Source: Rutstroemia sp. NJR-2017a BVV2 (Eukaryota; Ascomycota; Leotiomycetes; Helotiales; Rutstroemiaceae). From it: a stretch of DNA of 64,000 nt. The stretch covers positions 62,001 to 126,000 of the forward strand of contig NJPS01000033.1 in NCBI GenBank assembly GCA_002946415.1. Direction: 5' to 3'. This document shows positions 11,187 through 21,944 of the stretch, piece by piece. The notes beneath the pieces were generated by a model. That model was not told the origin of the DNA, searched no databases, and saw only the letters and a list, made by a program, of their open reading frames with translations. The stretch's first letter is position 1. Every line of letters starts with the position of its first letter. The position numbers were made by a program, and so were the translations under genes.

Positions 11187-14100
11187 ATGGATGGATATGC
11201 CCCAGCGTATATAGCACATAATATACCACTTCTGGTAGTATCAGGGTTGGGAACAGATCCGTCGCCCACCAATGCAAGACTCAAGGAGGGGGGCGTGATA
11301 ATAACCTCCGACATTGCGCCATTGGAATCCGAGGATGCGCAAACACTGCTCAGGCACTTCAGTGAGAATGACGCCGAGGGTCTACCGTGGAACGCCTCAG
11401 AGCACAATGACAAGAACAAGTTCAGGGTGAAGGTTATTGGAAGGGTAGTTAAGGCATGATCACAACGTGTCGACTCAAATGCTGAATGATATGCAGGACT
11501 ATTTCCTCCCGAGTCGCAAAGCCCCCCCTCCATCAAATGCTGCATGGTCTCCAAGCTCTGGCAGTCCAGCTCCGAACTCCAACCTCATTCTACACTCTCC
11601 ACTGTCACCCCTAACGCCTGGATCGACTGTTTTCCCAGATGGATTACTGGATACAGCATGGATAGACAAGCACCAGCACTTCGTACCGAGCGCCTATCTC
11701 TCGTTCTACAATTTCACTTCTGATCCAAATCTAGCAACTTTACATGATAATCAATTGAAGTCCGATATCAACAACATCAAGAGTACATTGAGCAAGTCCG
11801 GATACCGAACTCGACTAGTAGTTGCATTGTTGAGCGAGTCTCCTGGTGTGCCAGCCCCCGACGTAGAAGAGCGCCTTTCCAATATTCGTAAAGCAACAGG
11901 TCTTGACTCCAAAACTTCCTTGTTTTTCTTGCCTCCACAAAGCTCCCCGGTTGAACTTCAAGCATTCGTCGAGACGATTTACTTTACCATATACCCACTT
12001 TGCATCGAATACTATCGTGATTTGAGCAAGCATTCAAGGAGAAAGCGAAACAGAGGGGTGGTCCCTCCTCCTACGGCACCACCTACGTCAGGCACTTCAC
12101 AAACACTATCTAATCAAGGATGGAATGTTCGTTATGATTTCAAACTTGGGGTTTTCGCTGAATTCAGACAAGAGATGGATGTGGCAATCCGCTCGTTTGA
12201 AACGGGTTATGACGCCCTACTTGGTGAAGACGTCCTTGAAACCGTTGCAAACTGGAGCCCGCGCTGGAACGAAGGACGCTTGCTAGCAGATGTTTTTGCT
12301 ATAAGGATATTGCGTTGTTTACTGTGGAACGGACATTCATCGATTGCTGTTCGACGATGGCTGTCACATCGTGACAGGATTCGTAATTTCGTGGATCGCA
12401 GAGGTAAAGGTTCATCGACCTACGGCTGGCAAGCGTGGGAAGCTCGTTGGGCGACAGTGATGGCGGAGATGATAGAGAAAATTGGTATCCCAGATTTTAC
12501 TGGAGCAAAGAAAGTGATATATTTACCTCTTGATAAGATCACAGCGACTGCAAGTCAAACCAGTCCTTGGGAGAACCTCCATCATCCGGGTTATTGGTAC
12601 CGTGAGGCTGCAAAGCATCTCGTAGCTCGCCGAGCACTTGCTTTGGCCATCCCGGAGGAAGATAGATCTCCTCCAGGTTCGTCTCCAGCATCACAAATTG
12701 CAAGTAGAGTATACACGTACGATACATATCTTTGTCCTCAACCACACGAGGAGAATCCTCTACCAGGCCGAAAAGGGGTGGACCATGCCAAGTTACTTAC
12801 TGATATATTGAACAAGGCCATTGATGAGTTTCAATCTAGAGGTCAGCACCGTCTCATACAGGAGCTCACCTTTCAATGTGGCAAGGAACACATGAAAAGA
12901 GAAGCATGGGACGATGCTCTGCGAATATTACGACCCTTGTGGCAGAAAATGACCTATCGTGAGGAGGGATGGTGGGATATCGTCGAAGAGATCTCTTGGA
13001 CCTTGAGGAAGGCAGCCGCAAAGGCTGGTGATGGCGGTACGATTGTCGCGGTGGATTGGGAGCTCTTGCATAATTGTAAGTACTGTCAAGCATGCTATGA
13101 ATCAAACACTAACGCCAATTAAGGCTTTGCTCGCCAGTCAAACTGGCATTACAGTATCGCCAAATCCCTCGAAGGCTTGAGCACAGTCAAGGTGAAGCCT
13201 GCTGTAGTTCTTCATGATAAAGAAGTCCAATCTCCCCTCACAGCCACATATTCGTTCCAAAGATCCGAAGCTAAGGTGGGCGATCATTCTTCATCACAGC
13301 TGGTAGTAACGTCTTGGGCCGTGCCCTCATCCACACCAGTGACGGTAAGTGAAATCCGCGTAGAATTCAATGATAGCATGAAGCCAGTCTTGCTTCGGCA
13401 CAGTGACAACCCGGGGTCAAAAACAACCTCCTCTCGAGGAGTCTTGTACAGCAAAGTCTCTCTGGTGGATGATACGGCCAAAGAAAAAGAGAATGTTTCA
13501 GATGATGTTTCCAGTCGCCCTACACTCGTTGGTGATGCAGATCTTACTTTCAAGGCAGGTGAGATAAAGGTCTTTGAGTTCAGCAATCTTTTTCGAGAAG
13601 CCGGAGATGCAAGAGCACTAAGTGTTACTTTTTCGATTGCTTCAAATCTTTTTGACCTTGAGTACGTTCATTCCTTTGAACGCTCGACTTCCCCAGAAAC
13701 ATGGTATGGCGAAGATGGTTCGAGGATGCCCCTCGTCCGTTCCAAACCATATTTAATTCGAGTTTTACCAAAGCCACCAAAACTCGAACTACGAATCCTA
13801 GAATTCCAGGAACAATTTTACACAAACGAACTCATCTCGTTGCGACTTGAGGTCATGAATGGAGAGGAGGCTGACTCTGTTGTGAGCTTGGAAGCGCGAC
13901 TGCTAGGAGAGAATGTTCCCTCTACATTAACTCTGAAGCGTCTTGATGCAGGTCAAGCAGAAGAAGTCGAAGATGAGGATTCTCAGGAGCTTGGGGTAAA
14001 TGAGCTGTCTTTGGGGACTATTGCCACAGGTTCGTCAACGATTGTTGAGATTATCATCTCGTCGATCGATCTGCCATCTGTGTACGATTTGAACCTCAAG

Positions 14101-14994
14101 GCTTCATACAATCTTGTGTCCGATATGGAAACACCGGTTCTGCAGTCCATGTCAGTACAACTTAATATTCTAAGTCCTTTCGAAGCGAACTACGACTTTT
14201 CTCCACGAATTCATCCCGACCCATGGCCGAGTTTCTTCAAGCACGAAGAATCACACGACCCCGTCACCGAAAGTCCAGACACAGATGTTCAAGCCCATGG
14301 ATTAGCACAGAAATGGTGTCTAACAACGCGCTTCGCATCTTTTGCAACAGAAGATCTGGTAGTCAAAGATATCGATATACAGGTCCTAGGCATGAATGGC
14401 GGCATCAAATGCTCAACCAAGAAAACAAGTGCACTCCCCGAAGGCGGACTTCGCGTTAGTCCCAAAGTCCTAGAAGAAGCCCAATTCGACACCTGGACTC
14501 AAAAACTCTCCCTCGACGACCGCGGCACAGCTACTCTGGACCTCTCCCTCATCATCAAATGGCACAGAGACAAACCCGGCTCTCCAACAAATACGTGCAT
14601 TGTCCCTGTTCCGCGCCTCCTCGTCTCTAGCAGCGAACCCCGTGTTCTAGCCGCAGTGACTTATTCCTCGACAATCCCGTCCATGATACATTTCGATGTG
14701 ACGATCGAGAATCCTTCGCATCATTTCCTCTCGTTCGCGATAGTCATGGAGCCGAGCGAACAGTTTGCGTATTCGGGGGTTAATAAGAGTACGTTGCAGC
14801 TAATGCCTCTATCGAGGAGAACGATCAAGTATAGGTTGTTGCCGTCGGTGAAAGGAGGGGATTGGATTGGGCCGGTTAGGTGCACGATTAGGGATAGGTA
14901 TTTTCAGAAGGTCCTGAAGGTTGCGCCAACGGAGGGGATAAAGGCTGATAAGGAGGGGTTATTGATTTGGGTTCCGAGTGAGGAGGAGTTTTAG
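11187..14994 (+). CDS. TRAPPC11: TRAPP complex subunit TRAPPC11 (foie gras/gryzun)
   Basis: Three exons (11187-11444, 11497-13075, 13124-14994) give 1235 residues, in the family's usual size range. It starts MDGYAPAYIAHNIPLLVVSGL. Intron 1 joins VKVIGR to DYFLPSRK, and intron 2 creates the Cys codon in HNCFARQSNW. The central part at about 340-610 is the helical foie-gras domain, with RRWLSHRDRIRNF and ARWATVMAEMIEKIG. The C-terminal third is beta-rich, as in gryzun-type proteins. TRAPPC11 belongs to the TRAPPIII complex of metazoa and filamentous fungi, acting as a Rab1/Ypt1 exchange-factor assembly at the early Golgi and in autophagy. Baker's yeast lacks a clear equivalent. The N-terminal Pro/Ser-rich insert (about 90-125) looks disordered. 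Confidence 0.87.
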
Positions 14995-15750
14995 GTGGTT
15001 GGGTGGGTCGGTTAGTGGTAGTTTGTAAGGGGATATGGGAAAAAGTGATGTGGTGCAGAGATGTCATGTCAGTTAGTTTGCGAGTTGCGACATTAGAATC
15101 AATAGATGTACTGACGGCTCTGAAATCTATATTGATGCTATGGATTTGGCTCTAAGACTTACATGTTCTCGCGTTGTATAAGTCTGAACTCATGGTCCTT
15201 GTCCAGTTGCCTGAGAGGGTGGTTTCCAAAGCTTTTATACGTTCTTAGCTTTCCATAACATTCCTGATTCTCCTCCCGGTTTCATCAGAGCGGTGGATAA
15301 GCATACCACTTGGTCGCGTATAGCACTCAAGGGTATAATATAGTCTTCTATAAGTATCAATTGGGAGATTGCTACTTATCCGCCGACGTTTGCTATGTAC
15401 CCGCTGACTCATATATTCGAACCGAATATCGAAGGTGTAGAGTAGTATTTCTCCTCATGAACCAAGTGAGAAACTTCATGAAGATCACTTGATAAATCTA
15501 GAATACAGGTTTGAAATCCTATCAAACATACCGTCATTTATATTGCAGATCTCATAAGAACATCAGACCTCTTCTACAATGAAGCTTCACTGCGGGGCAG
15601 CTGACTAAGCAGCATCTTCACATCGAATTTACATCCCACCATAATCCCATCATAACTACAACGGCTCCACCACCTTACTCTTCTTTTCTCGCACAGCTCT
15701 AGACTCTATTCTCGTCTTCTCCCATTTTCCTCGGATTCTGAGATTTCGCA
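14995..15750. other. Intergenic region
   Basis: 756 bp between two genes on the same strand. No gene is recognised. The part from about 15650 is C/T-rich, as expected just upstream of a fungal start codon. Confidence 0.45.
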
Positions 15751-16780
15751 ATGGCGTCCCCCAAAGGCCAAGCTAGTATGTTCTCTGATATCTCATCATC
15801 TTATTCGCTCCCCTCCTACCTCCACAATCCAAGCCCTTCCTCCATAAACATTCCCCCTCCATGCCCCCTCATCTTGCCCCTTTCCTATCTCCGCACACCC
15901 TAAGTCCACCCTCTCTTTCAGAGCTAACCCCACAACCCAACAGTCGACCTCTCAACTCTGAGCACCCCTCAATTAACGCAAGTGAAAAAACAATTGGACG
16001 ATGAACTAGAGCACCTCACATCCTCCTTCCAACAACTGCGCGCCGCGCAAGCCAAATTCAAAGAATGTCTGCGGAGTATTGCTTCGGGGGTTACGGGGGC
16101 TGTGGAGGGTAGGTTTACTTTTTCCTTTATCTACCTGGGGAAGATCGATATGATATGGGGGAGGGGGAGGGGGAGGGACGAGGCGCAAAACGGGGAAAGG
16201 AGTGGGAAGGAAAAGAGAAATGGATGATAAGACCGAGCCTGGAAAATGGGAATTGCATACCGGGAGTCAGAGGACGAGTCTACCGCATAGTTTAGGACTA
16301 CAGCTGGAATTGGGGTTCCGATTAGCAGACAGGAAAGCTGGAATATCATGCTAACACCCATCCAAACAGGAAAACAAATCCTAGTCCCCCTCACAACATC
16401 ACTATACGTACCAGGAAAGTTGGCCGACACGGAGAACGTCATCGTGGACGTAGGGACCGGATTCTACGTTGAAAAGGTAAACGCAAATCACGTCAAATTA
16501 GCTTTTACTGAGCCCGCGCGATATTCGAGCTCAGGGCTAACAACCACCACAGAGCACCAAAGACGCCACCAAATTCTACGAAGCAAAGGTCGATGAGCTT
16601 GGGAACAACCTGAAGGACCTAGAGACCATAGTACAAAACAAGTCAAATAGTTTACGTATGGTTGAAGACGGTATGCCTTATTACTTCATTTGGTGCAATA
16701 TGAATTGATGGATGCTAACTGAAAACACAGTATTACGGCAGAAAGTCCTCAGCTCGGGTGCAACAGCTTCAGCGTCTTGA
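15751..16780 (+). CDS. PFD5: Prefoldin subunit 5
   Basis: Five exons (15751-15775, 15944-16108, 16370-16476, 16553-16670, 16731-16780) give 154 residues, the typical size for prefoldin 5 (yeast Gim5). The N-terminal helix ([20 protein letters not shown]) and C-terminal helix ([17 protein letters not shown]) flank the beta-hairpin core, with [15 protein letters not shown] and [13 protein letters not shown], which is diagnostic of alpha-type prefoldin subunits. The product is part of the hexameric cytosolic prefoldin that delivers actin and tubulin to the chaperonin. All four introns have GT...AG ends, and each join restores the family sequence. Intron 2 is unusually long for this window (261 bp) and contains a GGGGGA-rich run. 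Confidence 0.9.
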
Positions 16781-17698
16781 GTCTGCGTGCAGGAGAAGAA
16801 GTGAACTCGATCAGGACATGAATGGGAGTAATTAAAAGTCACAAAGTGGGCTCTAGACGAGCTGTGGATATCCCAGTGGCCTGCATATCGGAAGTGACTC
16901 AGGCGACAGGAACGTCAGCCGGTAACAATGCAGTAACGGATGGATGAACATGTTACCGTGCATAGAGCAATGCATACTCTTGATAGAGGCTTTCACGCGA
17001 GAGGGAGTGAAAAGCAAGACAATGGTGAAACGGTCATCTGACCCGTTATGTACGCATATCTTAAATTCAGAACGAAGACAAATGGATTGAGATGTACATG
17101 CAGAGTTTGGGCGTAGTGCTTTGAGAACAGTGATATTTTGTGGGACGTAGCAAGGTTAAAGAAAGCTAGACAGTGCCAAAAATTATTTTTGTCAATGGAT
17201 TGTATCACCGTTGTCAAATAGTTGACAACTATAAAGTGATTGATAGCAGCAAAGGGATCTTTCCACTTCTAATATCATCCAATTTGCGTATGGACGACCG
17301 ATATACGGCCCCCTTGGGCTTTCGGGACCCAATCTTTGCTACTCCAACTGCATCATATGTGGCCAACTCCGCAGCAGCGTATGTCCCACTCGGCATCACA
17401 AGTTTGCTCTCTTTCTCCAAGGCTGCAAGGTTGAAAGAGAGAACAGTTGCACTCTTTCATCACCTTCAGCTCATCCAATTCAGCCGTGAATTTTAGACCA
17501 TCAGTGAAAGCCTTATATTCAGATGGCCAGTACCACAATTGTACCGCTACTGAATGATAGTAACAAAAACACCTGTTTGGTTCTAATTAAAGCCATCTAG
17601 TATGCACCTTGCTAATGTTACATCTACCAAGACGCCTCATACAAGCTTCATTAGAAGACATTTCAAGTTCAAGATATGATGAAGTCTTTGCTTCGACA
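16781..17698. other. Convergent intergenic region
   Basis: 918 bp between the convergent prefoldin 5 and GRG-protein genes. No coding sequence is supported on either strand. Confidence 0.45.
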
Positions 17699-19996
17699 TT
17701 AAAACGAATCTGGGTTACTCAAAGCTCCTCGCATGTACTCAAGGACTTGAGTCAGGCCCGCCAAACCCCCACTGGAATGTTGTGTCTTCTCCGGGAAGAA
17801 GTTACTCATATCATCGGGCCACTCACGCTCGTAGTTGGTGTGTTCGATGGACTCCATGTCGGCATCCCAGTTGGTGTGGTAGACGGAGACGCCAGATGTC
17901 ATTCTGGGCTCTGACTTGGTGTCCATCTCAGTCCATTGTCTATTCATAACAAGTTCCACGCAATAAAATGCTCCCGTTGTGAGATATCGATAAGTACTGC
18001 GGAGCGAAGTGTCCAGAATAACAAGACCTGGTTCAGCATGGGCGAAAATCTGAGGATAGTAGAGACCCATTCTGTCTTGACTCTCCTCGGAATTGGCTTT
18101 GAAGAGTCTCTCATGACGCATCCTATCTTTATCCAAGCAGTTCTTGACAAGGGATTCAAATGATGGATACATTTTATCGCTAACAGTCTCTCGGACAATT
18201 TCAAGGTCCCAGTCAACCTGCCTAAGACGATAGTTAGTAACTCAGCCATGCTGGTAAAGTTGGAATTTGCGGCATACTTCTCAATATCAATGCTGATGAT
18301 TTCGAGAGATGGGTCGCGCTCCTCAATATCAAAAGCTCTGCAACACCCAGATTGGTATCCTCCGTCGACCTTGTCGATGTCCGCCTCAATTCGATATCTT
18401 TTTCCAGACGATGTCGCCACAGTGAAGTTAACAACGTGGACTGGTTCTACATCGCTCAGAACGGCAAGCTTTCCATCAAAAGGCAAAAACCTGGTGGTTT
18501 TTGTCTTGATTTTTTGGACGAGGGTGGCGACCACCTTTGCATCTAATCTACCATTCATGTCAGCAATATTCGGACTCAGACGAGAGCATAGAAACCGACT
18601 CCTTTTCAAAAACGGAAGCAATCCTGGTTCGCTTTCCCATCATTTTTACGAATCCAGCAAACGTCTGTCGTAGATCCGACAACTCGGTTTGCCAATGTGT
18701 TAAATGAAGCCGACCGAAGTTGACACGCATTCTCATTTTGTTTTTGAAAAGCTTGTTGAGTGCAAGTTGAGTGCTCAATTCATTATGTAATTTATCCTCG
18801 TTGGTCTCGGCCATCTTTTTCATCTTTGCGTAGCAGTCATTCAGCTGCTCGTCAGTTGCTTTTTCGGAAAATCTTATATCATAGAGATGCTTCTTTCCAT
18901 CGGAACGGGCAACGGTATCGACGGTTGCTAAAAGAATCGTGGATTCGGTGGAGGATCTCGGCGGTACAGCGATATATAGCGGTGCTGCAGTAAGGGAATG
19001 TGCACGAGCACTTTCAGCTGCTTGCCGGATGCCTTCCATGACCTCAATGACGTCCTCTGAACCAGTTGGCGATGTAGCCCTGATCAGAATACACTTCCGC
19101 GCAGCATTCCAATCAATATAGACTCTCCACCCCGTCCTCAATTTGTCGAGATCCTTGAGCTGTTCGCCAAAGATTTTCGCAGGCATATCACTCTTACGAG
19201 GCCACTGATACAGGCCCTGAAGAGAATTAGTTGAAACGACCGCTTTACATAAAACAAGAAGCACTCACTATTGCGGTAAAGCGCTCATCAGCCTTGGGTT
19301 GTTTTAGAAACTGCTTCATGGCAGCAGTCCGTACCGCTTCCTCTTCAGAAAGGTCTTTTTGCGCGACAGTCACTAAAGGTGCTGGTTTGGCCCATGCAGG
19401 CGCCTTCCTTGGTGCTCCTTGGTTTAATGAAGAACTTCCAGATTTGTCACCTCTAGTTGTGCCACCACGGTCGCCTTCTTCCCGGCTTCTACCATCTATC
19501 CCCCGTCCTATTGCTGGTTAATAATGAAAAAATATTCAAAGATGATCTTACATACCCTTTGGACCACCTCTGCCACGCGTTACATGGCTGTTGCCATGGT
19601 TAGAAACGGTATTCAAATTGCCTAAGAGTTTAACGTTAGATTCATTAATATCAATACTTAACTCTTTCTCACCTCTAACAACTCCACCTCCACGTTGGTT
19701 TTTACCACGATCACGACTACGACCACTGCCACGACCACTGCCACGACCACTACCACGACCACGACTATCACCACGATGACCACCAGTTAATTTGTTGTCT
19801 GACGTGCCCTGCGGGTTGCCAGGGGTTTGGGCCCCCAGTGTCCCCGCAAGGGCAGAGGTCCCCCCTTCTTGGACTTGTCCCTCGTTCCATGACGCCGCTC
19901 TGTCTGACTCGAACCTGCCGCAAATTAGCAATTTATTCACCTTAGATCGATATGACAATGTCAGGGCCAAGGGGTAACATACGTTTCAATGACCAT
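17699..19996 (-). CDS. GRG-repeat protein of unknown function (DUF7905-like)
   Basis: I model six exons on the minus strand: 19996-19983, 19914-19556, 19507-19269, 19216-18600, 18547-18278 and 18221-17699. They give 673 residues. Residues about 60-90 hold a GRGSGRGSGRGSGRSRDRG tract, typical of RNA-binding RGG/GRG regions. A conserved block follows around EEEAVRTAAMKQFLKQPKAD and GLYQWPRKSDMPAKIFGEQL, then alternating alpha/beta segments, such as GWRVYIDWNAARKCILIRA followed by helix, that look KH-like. The family resembles what I recall as DUF7905; this assignment is uncertain. The function is unknown and RNA binding is inferred. Weak points are the 14-nt first exon, a 51-nt stop-free segment at 19622-19672 that is probably an intron, and a non-consensus donor (GTCGGT) at 18599. 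Confidence 0.68.
19622..19672 (-). other. Probable in-frame 51-nt intron
   Basis: On the minus strand this starts GTGAGA and ends CTTAG. It contains a CTAAC branch-like site, is AT-rich, is a multiple of three and has no stop. It could be spliced or retained without a frame change, removing or keeping 17 residues of the GRG protein. Confidence 0.5.
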
Positions 19997-21944
19997 CGCT
20001 CATTCTGTACCTTCTACCTCGTCAGAAATTTCTCAAGTAATTGGGGCTAGGGCAATAAGATCACTTGAGCTATTGCCTCGAAAGGTAGGTAGGAAAAGGA
20101 TAGAATGAAGTCTCAGAGAGGAGTGGACGAACGCTGTGCGAATGACTAGCTTTTAAAGTGAATTGAATCGATCGCCAATTAAGCAGCGGAAGGTGAAAGA
20201 GATCGAAAAGCAAATAATCAGAACGAGAAGGGTTCTATATTGCGAATTGGAGTTTGACAACAAGAATTACATCAACGACAGTAAAATCTCCGGATGCTGA
20301 AGAATTTGATCTAACTGAAATTTTGGTGTTTGTGGTGGTGGTGTGTTGTTGAGATTTTTGTTGTTGTTGAGGGTGTTGAGTTACGAATTCGTAAAGGAAT
20401 TGGAAAATTAAAGACAGGAAGGTGCTGCTTGCTTGAATAACCCGGAGATCGGGACTTTCGACGTGGCCTTAGCGAGGATCGAGCGAACCACTACGAAATA
20501 GGTAGGTACGTCTTTCCTTTGGTCAGTACAATGAATGTCCGTATTCGTCTGAAGTGTATAGTGCTCGTAGGAAGGTCCACTACGCAAGAGAATGAAATGG
20601 AATGGTTGCTCATACCCTCACCGTAATTTCTTCGAAGTTCAAGTAGGGAGGGCTTCTAAATTGTTAAAACCTATTGTACTGTTAGCTATCCGCATTGCCA
20701 AACCAATTCTAAGGAGTCAATCAAGCCCAAGTGAAAGAAGTATGCCAGGAATGAGATAGCCGGGTGTTAGCTGCCAAGATGACTTGGTATCATCGTGCAA
20801 CACTGTAGAACGGAGAAGAAGTGAATCAGATAGCATCAAGAGATGCTCATTTGCCGCAGTTTGCGTATGCAGCATTGAAAAGGCTGCACAGCAAGCTGCT
20901 CCTCAACTGCTGGACCGTGGACGCAAAGCAACATCCAATTGAAGACATCCGACTCTGGCACTGGCACTGCCAGGCACGGATTCACAAGAAGTCCAACTTC
21001 GAACATATATGTTGTGAATGCGACTTCGGTGTCAGTCAACCAAACCAAACCATTCTTTTTGACACTGTGAATCCAGATCGCAGTTCTGTATATGATAAGT
21101 TTTACATACCTATCAACGATGTCAAGGCCAAAGGAGCCTGAAGGGCCAGAGGCTTAGTATCAGCCAGAGAAGATACAGCTAGAGCTTCTAAGGACGGCTC
21201 AATATCGAACGGCCAGGTGACATGAATCTTATGGTCATCCAAGTGGAGGAGCACAGATGTCTAAAAGTCGTACAAGGTTCCCGAAGGACGTTGAAAGCAT
21301 TGAAGAGTAGAGATAGACCACAAATGGTATAATATTGAAGTTCTTGACGTTGAGTCGAATGAAAAAGGTGGAGTGGGAAAGCAAACAAGACATGAGTTAA
21401 GAATATTAAGTATCTTACAGTACCACTACCTTCGTGCTAGAGCCCACTATGATTGGAACGCTAGAAACTGCCTAGCCGTTGCGGCAACGGATCATCTAAA
21501 TACCGAGCTTGAGCCTATCATTTTGTGACTCGTGAGTCGCGAGTCATCGTGTCCTACAGTGCAGGTGAATTGCTCGACAGTTGCCCCTGCATCGGGAAAG
21601 GAAAACATTCGGAGTGTGCAAAGGTAGTCATTTTGTAGGCCGTGAGCGTGCTAGACTGCGCGACTTCTACACGACTAGACAAGCCAAGCGTAAGAGCAGG
21701 ATTGGGAATGCAACGAGTAAAAAGGAAAGCTTCTCATATCTGACTATAGCTGTAGTGATAAACTCGGAAGTCTAGTGATACCTTACCCCTGAAACACCAC
21801 TAACTAATGTGCCAGAGATCCGCTTCCCCGGATTTCGCTAACTAGATTCCGCGCCTGACCCTTGCAGAAGCTCGACATCAAATAAAAGTTACTACAAGCC
21901 AAGCCAAACATCTTCGGGACCGACAACAAACACAAATTTTGGAC
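19997..21944. other. Large intergenic region
   Basis: About 1.95 kb between divergent genes. A G/T-rich tract (GTGGTGGTGGTG, TTGTTGTTG) lies at about 20325-20385. An open frame at 20821-21141 starts with GTG and resembles nothing I know, so I do not call it a gene. The sequence probably contains the ORC1 and GRG-gene promoters. Confidence 0.4.

Noticed and set aside
20821..21141. 106-codon frame in the ORC1 upstream region
   Set aside because: The start codon is GTG, no similarity is recognised and no plausible intron partners were found.
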